In this document: positions 43,994 to 52,716 of the stretch, one piece after another
Layout of the letters: the number at the start of each line of letters is the position of its first letter
How positions within the stretch are numbered: position 1 is the first letter of the stretch
Assembly (NCBI GenBank): GCA_035607415.1
Contig: DATNAQ010000123.1
Span: 8,994-72,993, forward strand
Length of the DNA: 64,000 bases
Direction of reading: 5' to 3'
Source of the DNA: JAQBQH01 sp035607415
GTDB lineage: Bacteria > Myxococcota_A > Polyangia > Palsa-1104
The notes under the pieces: generated by a model
What the model was told of the DNA's origin: nothing
The model's input: the letters and a program-made list of their open reading frames with translations, nothing else
Databases searched by the model: none
Made by a program: the position numbers and the translations under genes

Positions 43994-44974
43994 ATGAGCC
44001 TCTTCACCGACGACATGCGCCGCGACCCGTTCCCCACCTACGACGCCCTGCGGCCGCGCTCGCCGGTGCACGTGCCCATCGGCGACCTGTGGATGATCCT
44101 CGATTACGACGGGGTCGAGCGCGCGCTCCGCGATCACGAGTCGTTCGGCAGCGACGTGGCGCCCGCGCGCGGCGTGCGCTTCGGGTGGCTGCTGTTCCTG
44201 GATCCGCCGCGCCACACCAAGCTGCGCGCGCTCCTCGGCAAGGCGTTCACACCGCGCTCGGTGGCGGCGCTCGAGCCGCGCATCCGCGACCTGGCGCGCG
44301 CAATGCTGGCGCCGCTGCTGTCGCGCGGAACGATGGACATGGCGTCCGACTTCGCCGTGCCGCTGCCGATGATGGTGATCGCCGAGATGCTCGGGCTCCC
44401 CGTCGAGGAGTGGCCGCGGCTGCATCGCTGGAGCGAGGCCATCATCAACCTCGGCGCCACCATCGCCGGCAACGCCGCCGAGGCGGACGCGGCGTCGCGC
44501 GCGTTCCTCGCGGCCAACGACGAGATGACCGCCTACCTCGGCGAGCACACGGCGCGGCGGCGGTCTGGACCGCGCGACGACCTCATCGGGCGAGCTCGCG
44601 CGCATGCAGCGCGAGCCGGCGCTGTTGCCGTCGGCGATCGAGGAGGTGCTGCGCCATCGCTCGCCGGCGCAGACGACGTTTCGCGTCACGCGGCGGCCGA
44701 TCGAGCACGGCGGGCGGACCATCCCCGCCGGCAAATTCGTGCTCGTGATGATCGGCGCGGCCAACCGCGATCCGGCATCCACTTTTGCATCGGCGCGCCG
44801 CTGTCCCGCCTCGAGGCGCGCGTCGCGCTCGGCGAGCTGCTACCGACGCTGCGCGAGCTCGAGCGCGCCAGCGACGAGCCGTGGCAGCCGCGCGCGGCCT
44901 TTCAGGTGCACGGCCCGACGTCGCTGCCGATCCGCTTCGCTCCGGCAGCGCTCACCGACGCCACGTCGCGTTGA
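43994..44974 (+). pseudogene. Disrupted cytochrome P450
   Basis: The reading begins as a bacterial P450: PFPTYDALRPRSPVHVPI, LFLDPPRHTKLRALLGKAFTPR, FAVPLPMMVIAEMLGLP. At about 44589 (after RRRSGPRDDLI) the frame breaks. The next coherent part, in another frame, starts ELARMQREPALLPSAIEEVLRHRSP and runs to IPAGKFVLVMIGAANRDP. At about 44774 it returns to the first frame with GIHFCIGAPLSRLEARVALGELL. Missing are the I-helix with the oxygen-binding AGxxT segment, and the stretch up to the haem loop. The haem Cys (HFCIGAPLSRLEAR) remains, but the product cannot be a normal P450. Either true decay or assembly loss. Confidence 0.85.
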
Positions 44975-45067
44975 AAATGTGGTTGCGCGTCGATGTCAGA
45001 CGTGGTGACGATCCGTCCGCTCGTCCGGGTCGTATGTAGTCCAACCGTAAACCCACTGGAGGGGAAC

Positions 45068-45334
45068 ATGACGGTCAAGGGAGCAATGGTAGCAGCGGCG
45101 GTGGCAGGGCTCTTCGCGGCAGGAACCCCCGCGGTCGTGCAGGCCAAGGGCAGCAAGAAGGTGAGCTGCACCGGCGTCAACAGCTGCAAGGGCAAGGGCG
45201 CTTGCAAGTCGGCGACGAACGACTGCAAGGGCAAGAACGACTGCAAGGGCAAGGGCTGGACGAAGATGAGCGAGAAGGACTGCACCGCCAAGGGCGGCAC
45301 CGTCGCCACCGAAGAGGCGGGCGAGAAGAAGTAG
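45068..45334 (+). CDS. Bufferin-like (BufA2-type) periplasmic Cys-rich peptide
   Basis: A protein of 88 residues, start ATG 45068 with GGAGGGG nine bases upstream. A Sec signal (AMVAAAVAGLFAAGTPAVVQA) is followed by six Cys in regular spacing (C34, C40, C46, C53, C59, C72): VSCTGVNSC, KGACK, NDCKGKNDCKGKGW, EKDCTAKGG. This matches the recently described bufferin family, copper-chelating periplasmic peptides whose Cys are modified by a DUF692 enzyme. No DUF692 or DUF2063 gene is in the window, so the modification is not shown. A DoxX protein, often encoded near bufferin genes, is next but on the other strand. Confidence 0.72.
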   Translation: MTVKGAMVAAAVAGLFAAGTPAVVQAKGSKKVSCTGVNSCKGKGACKSATNDCKGKNDCKGKGWTKMSEKDCTAKGGTVATEEAGEKK

Positions 45335-45349
45335 CCCGCAGGGACTCGG

Positions 45350-45838
45350 CTAGGCGTCGCGGTCGCGATCGCGGCCGTCGACGAGCAGGCCGAGCTTCTT
45401 TCCGATCACGTAGTCGAGCGACACCTTCCCCGCACCGCGCACGCCCAGCCACAAGAACATCACCGCGTAGGCCACTTCGTCGAAGCCGAAGAAGTCGGTC
45501 CAATCTTCGATCTTCGACCATTTCGCCGAGGCGATCGCCACGCACATCACGATGATGAGCGGCACCGACGCGATGCGCGTGCCGAGGCCGACGAGGATCA
45601 AGCAACCACCGAAGAATTCGGTGCACGACGCCAGCACCGCGTTGAAGTGCGGGAACGGGATGTGCCAGCCGGCGAAGTTCTCGGTCGTGCTCTTCAGGTC
45701 GCTGAGCTTGCCCCAGCCCGACTGGATGAACACGACGCCGAGCACGAGGCGCGCGGCCAGCGGCGGCAGCCAGTGCAGCCGGGAGACGACGGTGCGGATG
45801 AGGTTGCGAACGGCGACGATCGGCTTTGGAAGGTCCAT
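45350..45838 (-). CDS. DoxX family membrane protein
   Basis: A protein of 162 residues starting at ATG 45838 (MDLPKPIVAVRNLIRTVV). Four hydrophobic segments: about 28-45 (AARLVLGVVFIQSGWGKL), 72-90 (CTEFFGGCLILVGLGTRIA), 90-106 and 122-140. The FIQSGWGKL motif and GGCLILVGLGTR are typical for DoxX, an inner-membrane quinone-binding-type family. Its stop is 15 bp from the end of the bufferin-like gene, convergent. Function in the family ranges from thiosulfate oxidation to metal or oxidative stress. Confidence 0.88.
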   Translation of the reverse strand: MDLPKPIVAVRNLIRTVVSRLHWLPPLAARLVLGVVFIQSGWGKLSDLKSTTENFAGWHIPFPHFNAVLASCTEFFGGCLILVGLGTRIASVPLIIVMCVAIASAKWSKIEDWTDFFGFDEVAYAVMFLWLGVRGAGKVSLDYVIGKKLGLLVDGRDRDRDA

Positions 45839-45885
45839 GTTCCCCTCTACGCCGCACCCGCGGCCCCGGTTACGCCCGGGGCATC

Positions 45886-46722
45886 TTACTTCAGGATGAA
45901 GCCGCGATGGGTGATGCAGCTGCCGCCGCGATCGTCGTGGCCGACGATCCACAAATCGATGGCGCCGCCCTCGCTCGGCAGATCGCGATCGATGGTCCAC
46001 TTCTGGACGCTGGTGCCGCCGACGGGCGTGTCGGGGAAGGTGCCGGCGGTGGCGAACCATTGCGTGATCTCGCGCTCGAACACCGTCGGCTTCGACGAGT
46101 CGGGGATGGCGTACTCCTCGCCGCTGGCGGTGTAGTGCGGGTAGAGCGCCCACATCTGTCCGTCGTGCGCGTCGTTGACGATGCCGTCGTCGGGCAAGGG
46201 ATCGACCGAAGCGAACGACGGATTCTCGTTGGGCGCGCAGTGCGGGTGTGGATAGGGCGGGTCGAGCGTGCAGCCCTCGGGGATCAGCTCGGGCACGCGG
46301 ATGCGCAGGCGATAGATCGCGTCGACGGAGTCGGGCCCGTCGACGACGTGAGCGACGATCGGCAGGTAGACGCCGTAGGTGGCGTCGGGCGGGCCGAGGT
46401 TCGACGAGTCGACGTCGGGGATGGTGACGGGCAGCGTGAGGCCGCTGCCGAGGCCGACCAGGCCGTTGCCGCTGCCGTCGGTGCAGCCGGCGTTGGCCAC
46501 GCCGTCCGACGGCAACAGGCAGGCGCTCCAGGTGACGTCGATGGTGCCGCCCTTGGTGTCGGCGACCCACGCCGTCAGCATGGTCTGCTGGCCGGGCTCG
46601 ACCTCGGGCGGCTCGGCCTGCACGCCGAGCACGCGCAGCCCCTGAACCAGCCCGGCGGCGCCGAGATCGGGCACGCCGCAGCCGGCGACGGCAAGCGCCA
46701 GAGCGATCGTATGCGCGCGCAT
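45886..46722 (-). CDS. Lipoprotein coupled to TonB-dependent receptor
   Basis: A protein of 278 residues. A lipoprotein signal (MRAHTIALALAVAGCG, lipobox VAGC) is followed by beta-rich Ig-like sequence (GVQAEPPEVEPGQQTMLTAWVAD, DVTWSACLLPSDG) and a late HDDRGGSCITHRGFILK. ATG 46722 overlaps the stop of the receptor gene (TGATG) and has a ribosome site in that gene. Co-translation with a receptor suggests an outer-membrane partner, comparable in logic to SusD lipoproteins although not homologous as far as I can see. Confidence 0.78.
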   Translation of the reverse strand: MRAHTIALALAVAGCGVPDLGAAGLVQGLRVLGVQAEPPEVEPGQQTMLTAWVADTKGGTIDVTWSACLLPSDGVANAGCTDGSGNGLVGLGSGLTLPVTIPDVDSSNLGPPDATYGVYLPIVAHVVDGPDSVDAIYRLRIRVPELIPEGCTLDPPYPHPHCAPNENPSFASVDPLPDDGIVNDAHDGQMWALYPHYTASGEEYAIPDSSKPTVFEREITQWFATAGTFPDTPVGGTSVQKWTIDRDLPSEGGAIDLWIVGHDDRGGSCITHRGFILK

Positions 46723-49034
46723 CAGAAGTCTCCTCGCACGCCGAACACCGGCAAAAACGGCAGGCCGCTCAAGTATTGCACCTTTTTGTAGTCGAACGAG
46801 TAGAGCACGCCCTCGGCCGACGACGAGTTGTAGATGTTCTGGACGTCGAGATAGAGCGTCAGCTTCCAGGCGTTGAAGTCGAACGTCTTGTCGACGCGCA
46901 CGTCGAGCTGGTTGAACGGGGGCAGCCGTCCCGAGTAGGGCGAGCCGTAGACCGGAATGTACTGATAGCTGTTGACGTCGTAGTAGGCGCGCGTCACCGG
47001 CGTGTAGGGATTGCCGGTGACGTAGCGGAAGCGCACGCCGGCCTGGAAGCCGTAGGGCAGCTTGTAGCTGCCGAGGATGGTGAGGATGTGCGTCTGGTCG
47101 TACTGGAAGACGCGCCACGGATCGCCCGGATGATCGCGACGCTCGGAGCGCATGATGGTGTACGAGACCCAGCCGAAAAAGTTCTTCCACAGCTCCTGGC
47201 GCGCGAGCAGCTCGCCGCCATAGACGCGCCCGACGCCGCCGTCCTCGAGCGGCGGATCGCCCGGCAGCACGCCGCGCACGACGAGGTTGCGCAGGTCCTT
47301 GTAGAAGCCCTGCGCCTCGATGTGCAGCGTCGAGGTCGCCTTGATCTCGATGCCGGCGACGTAGTGGATGCCGAACTCGGGCGCGAGCGTCGGGTTGCCG
47401 AAGACGCGCGACAGATCGGCCGAGTCGGGCGCCTGGTGATAGACGCCGACCGATCCCTGCAGCGCCACGCGCGACGACACCTTGACGCGCACGGCGAGGC
47501 GCGGCTCGGGCAAGACGGCGTCGGATTTGAAGCGCTCGTTCTTGGTGCCGACGAAGGTCATCGCCTCGAGGCGGAACTGCGGCATCACCGTCAGACGCTG
47601 ATGGAAGAGCTGGATGGTGAGCGCCACGAACGGCGCCACGTGGTTGGTGATCACCGTCGTGTGATCGATGAGCACCGCTTCGTTGGGATTGGGCGGCGAG
47701 TAGCCGAGGAAGTCGCCGGTGTCACCCTCTCGGAACAGGCCCGACGGATTCTGCCGCGCGTCGAGGTTGTAGCGCGTGCCTTCGTAGTCGAGCCCGGCGG
47801 CGAGGCGCAAGAGGCGCCCGAGCGGCACGTGATAGATCGCGCGCAGTGACCACTCGAGCTGCGTGTCGGTGTTGAAGTAGGTGCCGTTGCCGACGGTGGT
47901 GGAGAAACCGTAGGGCGTGTCGTAGCCGACCGACGGCGTGATCGACAGGGTGCCGCCGCCGCGGAAGCGGTGGGTCCAGCGGATGAGCCCGCGGTGGAAG
48001 AAGGTGTCCTGCTCGTACTCGCGGAACGGGCCGCCGTTGTTGTCGAACAGGCCGACCTGGAGCTCGTCGTCGCTGCCGAAGACGAAGAGGTCGAGATCGT
48101 CGCGCGGCGTGAGCGCGTAGTGCAGCTTGAGCTGGTAGTCCCAATATTTCGGCTCGAAGCGCGTGCGCTGGGCGAGGAACGGCGGCAGCGTGAACTCGAG
48201 GATGCTGACGCGGAAGGCGGCGCCGAAGGAGAACTTCTTGCCGATGTTGCCCTCGAGCAGGCCCGAGGCGTCGACGAGATCCATCTGCGCGAAGCCGTGG
48301 AGCCCGTCGGTGCGCGGGTTGCGCGTCTCGATCTCGATGACGCCGCCGAGGCCGCGGCCGTGCTCGACGTCGTAGCCGCCGGGCAGCAGCGTGAGCGAGT
48401 TGACCAGCGCCGAGTTCACCGTCGAGCGCACGCCGCCGAAGTGGTACAGCGTGGGGATGTAGACGCCGTCGGCGTAGACGCGCGTGTCGTTGGGCGCCGA
48501 GCCCCACACCGCGAGCAGGCCGCCGTTGAACGGCGCGCGCGCCAGGCCGGGGAGGTTCTGCACCGCCTTGAGCGTGTCGCCCTGCGTGCCGGCGATGTGG
48601 GCGATCTCCTCCGACGACACGCTCTCCGCGATCGGATCGGAGGTGACCGTCCGCCCGCGCACGTGCGAGACGTAGCGCGACTTGGCGATGACGTAGACGT
48701 CGAGCACCGTCGGCAGGTTGATGCGCAGGTCGACGTCCTGGTCGTAGTCCTTGATATCGTTGCCGCGGAAGTGCACGACGTGGTGGCCGAAGGTCAGCCC
48801 CTCGAACAGGAAGCGGCCGCGCTTGTCGGTGGTCTGCTGCGCGACGCCGTCGTCGATGATGACGTCGACTCCGGCTTGCGGCACGCGATCGCCGCGGCTG
48901 TGCACCTCGCCGAGGAACGGCTGCGCCACGATGGGAATGGGCAGGAGCTGCGCGCGGACGACGGCCGGCGTGAAGATCACGAAGGCGAGGGTGAGGCTGC
49001 GCAGGAGGGGCCGCACGAACGTCGTCTTCTTCAT
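46722..49034 (-). CDS. TonB-dependent receptor with N-terminal carboxypeptidase-like regulatory domain
   Basis: A protein of 770 residues. Signal peptide (to VRAQ), a regulatory domain (about 40-115: GEVHSRGDRVPQAGVDVIIDDGV, GRFLFEGLTFGHHVVHF), a plug (about 140-245: VQNLPGLARAPFNGGLLAVWG, RVYADGVYIPTLYHFGG, GYDVEHGRGLGGVIEIET) and a barrel ending in Phe (VFGVRGDF). It imports a large substrate across the outer membrane using TonB energy; substrate unknown. Coupled to the downstream lipoprotein gene by TGATG. Confidence 0.92.
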   Translation of the reverse strand: MKKTTFVRPLLRSLTLAFVIFTPAVVRAQLLPIPIVAQPFLGEVHSRGDRVPQAGVDVIIDDGVAQQTTDKRGRFLFEGLTFGHHVVHFRGNDIKDYDQDVDLRINLPTVLDVYVIAKSRYVSHVRGRTVTSDPIAESVSSEEIAHIAGTQGDTLKAVQNLPGLARAPFNGGLLAVWGSAPNDTRVYADGVYIPTLYHFGGVRSTVNSALVNSLTLLPGGYDVEHGRGLGGVIEIETRNPRTDGLHGFAQMDLVDASGLLEGNIGKKFSFGAAFRVSILEFTLPPFLAQRTRFEPKYWDYQLKLHYALTPRDDLDLFVFGSDDELQVGLFDNNGGPFREYEQDTFFHRGLIRWTHRFRGGGTLSITPSVGYDTPYGFSTTVGNGTYFNTDTQLEWSLRAIYHVPLGRLLRLAAGLDYEGTRYNLDARQNPSGLFREGDTGDFLGYSPPNPNEAVLIDHTTVITNHVAPFVALTIQLFHQRLTVMPQFRLEAMTFVGTKNERFKSDAVLPEPRLAVRVKVSSRVALQGSVGVYHQAPDSADLSRVFGNPTLAPEFGIHYVAGIEIKATSTLHIEAQGFYKDLRNLVVRGVLPGDPPLEDGGVGRVYGGELLARQELWKNFFGWVSYTIMRSERRDHPGDPWRVFQYDQTHILTILGSYKLPYGFQAGVRFRYVTGNPYTPVTRAYYDVNSYQYIPVYGSPYSGRLPPFNQLDVRVDKTFDFNAWKLTLYLDVQNIYNSSSAEGVLYSFDYKKVQYLSGLPFLPVFGVRGDF

Positions 49035-49063
49035 ATCACGCCGGACGTGGTACGAATGATCGA

Positions 49064-49507
49064 ATGCGTTGGCACGTGGTTGCTCTCGTCCTCGTCGCTG
49101 CCGTGGTCGCCGGTAGCCTGGGCTTCTTCGCCTGCTCCGATTCGCCGAGCTGCCAGCCCGGGGAGCTGGTGCTCCACATCGGGCTCATCGACAATTCGCC
49201 GCAGGCCGACACCATCACCGTCACCGGGATCGATCCCGGCGCCGCGGTGACCGAGAGCTTTCCGCACGCCATCGATCCCAACGCGGTGGCGCTGAACATC
49301 GAGCACGTCGTGGAGCACGTGACCTGGCCGCAAGGCTTCCCGTCGCACGCGGTCGTGCACCTCGTCGTGCGCGCGCTCTTGAATGGCACCGTCCTCGGCG
49401 TCAACACCGCGACGATCCAGCTTGGCACCAAGTGCGGGGAAGGCTCGATGCTGGTCTCGGCGCGCTACGGCACCGACGACGACGCCGGCGTCACCGGCGG
49501 ATTCTAG
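49064..49507 (+). CDS. Hypothetical lipoprotein
   Basis: A protein of 147 residues. The signal region MRWHVVALVLVAAVVAGSLGFFAC fits a lipoprotein (lipobox FFAC is weak). The mature part is beta-rich: ELVLHIGLIDNSPQADTITVTGIDPGAAVTES, VHLVVRALLNGTVLGVNTATIQLG and a Cys near the end. It lies divergently from the TonB receptor (29 bp between starts) and ends nine bases before the next receptor gene. Function unknown; probably belongs to the receptor locus. Confidence 0.72.
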   Translation: MRWHVVALVLVAAVVAGSLGFFACSDSPSCQPGELVLHIGLIDNSPQADTITVTGIDPGAAVTESFPHAIDPNAVALNIEHVVEHVTWPQGFPSHAVVHLVVRALLNGTVLGVNTATIQLGTKCGEGSMLVSARYGTDDDAGVTGGF

Positions 49508-49515
49508 GGCGTCGC

Positions 49516-52500
49516 TCAGAACGAGAGGCGCAGGCCGAAGCGCATCGACAGCGGCGCCTGGTAGGCGGTGGCGCGGCCGTAGTTGGGGTTGAGGATCGGC
49601 GGCCCGCCCGCCAGCGTCTTCAGGTTCACGAGGTCGGCAGCGGTGCCGTTCGGGATGGGCTTGACGCTCGAGGTGGTGTACTCGGCGTCGACCGCGGTGA
49701 CCGCCTGCTGATCGAGCAGGTTGAAGACGTCGGCGGTCGCCTCGAGCGCGAACAACGACGAGAGCTGCCGCTTGTAGCCGAGGTGCAGGTCGACCTGCGT
49801 GTAGAACGGCGTGCGTCCGCCCGAGCCGCGCGGCAGCACGTAGGTCTCGAGGCGCCCGTAGGTCGGATGCGCGCCGAGGACCTCGATGGGGCTGCCCGAG
49901 AAGGCGTTGAACGCCGCGCCGACGATGAACGTGGAGGCGCCGACGGGGATGAAGTACGAGCCCTGGACCTTCAAGTTGTGCGGGCGATCGTTGGGCAGCG
50001 GGCCGTCGCGGTTGACGAGCAGCTCGCGCAGGTCGTACTGCGTCGAGATGTTGGGATCGAGCTGGCCGTTCGACGCCTGGAACAGGCCCGGGTAGTTACC
50101 GACGGTGCGCGAGTAGGTGTACGAGGCGAGCACGATGAAGTTGTGCGAGAGGCGCTTGCTCGCCGTGAGCACCAGCGCGTCGTAGGTGCGCTTGGGCGCC
50201 GCGAAGCCCGACGACAGATCCTTGTAGAGCGCGAGCTGCTGCTGCGCGTTGGCGCGCGGGCAATTGGGGCCGCTGTTGCCGTTGCAGCTGGCCGGATCGG
50301 GCGGCAGGCTCGAGATCTTGCTCTCGAGGTCGTGCACCGCGCCCTGGTCGATCGGCTCGCCCGGATTGGCCACGATGTAGTTGACGCCGCCGTCGGGCGA
50401 GACGTCCTCGATCACGCGCCCGAGGTTGCGGTGGATGTACGAGGCGCCGAGCACCATGTCGAGGCCGACGTCGAACTGCAGGCCGGCGGTGACCTCCTCC
50501 GAGTACATGCCCTTGAGCGTCGGCGAGACCAGGCCGAAGCTGCCGCCGTTGATGTCGGCGTTGCCGATCTTCGGGCCGGTGCAGGTCGTCGGATCGATGC
50601 GCCCCTGCGCGTTGGCGGTGCAATTCTGACCGATGCCGGCGATGATCCCTTCGCCCGAGAACTGGCGATCGTTGATGTCGAGCGGGATCGACTCGTAGAA
50701 GCGGCCGTAGCTGGCGAAGATCTTCGAGCGTCCCTTGCGCGTGAAGTCGTAGATGGCGCCGACGCGCGGCGCCCAGTTGTCGTAGATGCCGATCTGGGTG
50801 ACGCCGTTGATGTCGCGGACCTGCTGGCCTTCCCAGCGCACGCCGGCGTTGAGCGTCAGGCCGGGGACGAAGCCGACGTTGTACGAGTCGCGCAGGTAGG
50901 CGCCGTAGTTGTACGTCGTCGTCGTCGCCGAGAAGCCGTCGAGGAGCACCATGCCGTCGCCGTTCGGCCCGTTCTCGGGGATCTTGGTGCCGTACTGGCG
51001 ATAGATCTCGGGGCCGCCGGCGCGCACGCGGTAGAAGGCGCCGCCGGTGTACGAGCGCTTGTCCTTGTAGATGTCGTCCTCGAAGTCGAAGCCGAGCTTG
51101 ATGGCGTGCGTGCCGCCGAGGCGCGCGAAGTAGGTCGCCGACGCCGAGGCCGAGATGCGCTGCGACGTCGTGTGCTGGAGGAAGCCGAAGCCGCCGTCGA
51201 TGTAGTTGAGCACCGGGCAGGGGTTGAAGGTCGCGCCCTGCGACGGCGTCTGCGGCGCGCACGGCGTGACGCCGGGCTCGAAGGTCGCCAGGTCCTGGTT
51301 GACGCCGTAGAGCACGCCGGGGCCCATGCCCGCCGCCGTCGGCGTCGGCGTCAGATCCTCGTAGTGGTAGCCGGCGAGCACGTCGAGCTGCAGGCGCCGA
51401 TCGGCGAGCTTCGAGGTGAAGTGCACGAGCGCGTCGTGCGTGTTGTCGAAGGTCGAGCCGAGGAGCTGCCCCTCGGAGCCGTTGAGCGTGCCGAGGATGC
51501 CGCTCGTCGTCTGCGGGCTGCCGATGTACTGCAAGACGAGCGCGTTGTTCTGGTCGAGCTGGAAGTTGAGCTTGGCGATCCAGTTGTAGAGGCGCGTGTC
51601 GGTCTGATAGCGCTTGGTGAACTGGTCGGGCAGATCGACGGTGGCGAAGCCGGGCGTGGTGCAGAAGCGCTTGTCGAGCCAGGCAGGGCAGGTGACCGAC
51701 GGATCCTTGTCGCCGGCGTAGGCGCCCATGAAGCCGGCGGGGATGTCGTTGTCCGTGCGCGTGCGCAACGAGCGCGTGGTCTCGAACGTGGTGAACGTGG
51801 GCGCGAAGCCGACGTAGAACCAGACCTTGTCCTTGACGATGGGGCCGCCGAGATCGAAGCCAAAGTCCATGGCGTACTTCTGGTGGTTGCGGAAGCCGAT
51901 GGCTTCGCCCGAGCGCGCGATGAAGTGGCCGTCGAGCTGGAAGGGCGTGGCGTTGAACCACAGGTCGCCGTGGAACTGGTTCGAGCCTGCTTTGGTGATG
52001 ACGTTGACCACGCCGCCGGTGGCGCGGCCGTACTCGGCGTTGTAGCCGCCGGTGATGAGCTCGGTCTCGCCGACGAACTCGAGCGTCAGCTGCGTGCCGA
52101 GGAGGCCGAAGGCGGGGTTGGTCGAGTTGACGCCGTCGATGAGGAAGTTGTTCTCGGGGCCGGTGGAGCCGTTGAACGACACGCTGGTGCCCTTGCCGAT
52201 GCCGGTCTCGCCGGTGCCGGCGGCGGCGCCCGGGGCCAGCGTCATGATCGAGTCGTAGGTGCGGCCCTGCACCGGCGTGTTGCGCACGAAGTCGTTGGTC
52301 ACCGCGGTCTGCGTCTGCGTGTTGCCGACGTCGACGTTGGGCGCCTGCTCGACGATACGGATGGTCTGCACCTGCGCCGTCTGCGTTGGCATCGCGACGT
52401 TGATCGCGAGCGTCTTGTCGGCCTGCACGAACACGCCGGGGCGCTCGATGTGCAGGTTGGCGAAGTAGAAGCGCACCAGGTACTCGCCCGGCGGCAGGTC

Positions 52501-52716
52501 GGTGATGATGTAGTGGCCGTCGGCGTCGGTGAACTCGGTCTGCTCGCCTTGCAGCGCGGGCGAGGTCACGGTGATGGTGACGCCGCCGAGCTTCTTGCCC
52601 GAGGCCTGATCGATGACGGTGCCTTCGATCGAGCCGCTCACGGCGGCGTGGGCCTTCGGCGCGAACAGCAACAGCGCGGCGGCGAGCGCCAGCGAAAAAC
52701 GTGCGAGGGTCCTCAT
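49516..52716 (-). CDS. TonB-dependent receptor with carboxypeptidase-like regulatory domain
   Basis: A large receptor of 1066 residues. Signal peptide (MRTLARFSLALAAALLLFAPKAHA), regulatory domain (about 25-105: GSIEGTVIDQASGKKLGGVTI, YIITDLPPGEYLVRFYF), plug (about 140-270: NTPVQGRTYDSIMTLAPGA, NNFLIDGVNSTNPAFGLLG, GYNAEYGRATGGVVNVITK) and a long barrel ending FGLRLSF. Homologues in Myxococcota are called Oar-like. ATG 52716 overlaps the upstream lipoprotein stop by four bases (ATGA). Substrate unknown. Confidence 0.93.
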   Translation of the reverse strand: MRTLARFSLALAAALLLFAPKAHAAVSGSIEGTVIDQASGKKLGGVTITVTSPALQGEQTEFTDADGHYIITDLPPGEYLVRFYFANLHIERPGVFVQADKTLAINVAMPTQTAQVQTIRIVEQAPNVDVGNTQTQTAVTNDFVRNTPVQGRTYDSIMTLAPGAAAGTGETGIGKGTSVSFNGSTGPENNFLIDGVNSTNPAFGLLGTQLTLEFVGETELITGGYNAEYGRATGGVVNVITKAGSNQFHGDLWFNATPFQLDGHFIARSGEAIGFRNHQKYAMDFGFDLGGPIVKDKVWFYVGFAPTFTTFETTRSLRTRTDNDIPAGFMGAYAGDKDPSVTCPAWLDKRFCTTPGFATVDLPDQFTKRYQTDTRLYNWIAKLNFQLDQNNALVLQYIGSPQTTSGILGTLNGSEGQLLGSTFDNTHDALVHFTSKLADRRLQLDVLAGYHYEDLTPTPTAAGMGPGVLYGVNQDLATFEPGVTPCAPQTPSQGATFNPCPVLNYIDGGFGFLQHTTSQRISASASATYFARLGGTHAIKLGFDFEDDIYKDKRSYTGGAFYRVRAGGPEIYRQYGTKIPENGPNGDGMVLLDGFSATTTTYNYGAYLRDSYNVGFVPGLTLNAGVRWEGQQVRDINGVTQIGIYDNWAPRVGAIYDFTRKGRSKIFASYGRFYESIPLDINDRQFSGEGIIAGIGQNCTANAQGRIDPTTCTGPKIGNADINGGSFGLVSPTLKGMYSEEVTAGLQFDVGLDMVLGASYIHRNLGRVIEDVSPDGGVNYIVANPGEPIDQGAVHDLESKISSLPPDPASCNGNSGPNCPRANAQQQLALYKDLSSGFAAPKRTYDALVLTASKRLSHNFIVLASYTYSRTVGNYPGLFQASNGQLDPNISTQYDLRELLVNRDGPLPNDRPHNLKVQGSYFIPVGASTFIVGAAFNAFSGSPIEVLGAHPTYGRLETYVLPRGSGGRTPFYTQVDLHLGYKRQLSSLFALEATADVFNLLDQQAVTAVDAEYTTSSVKPIPNGTAADLVNLKTLAGGPPILNPNYGRATAYQAPLSMRFGLRLSF

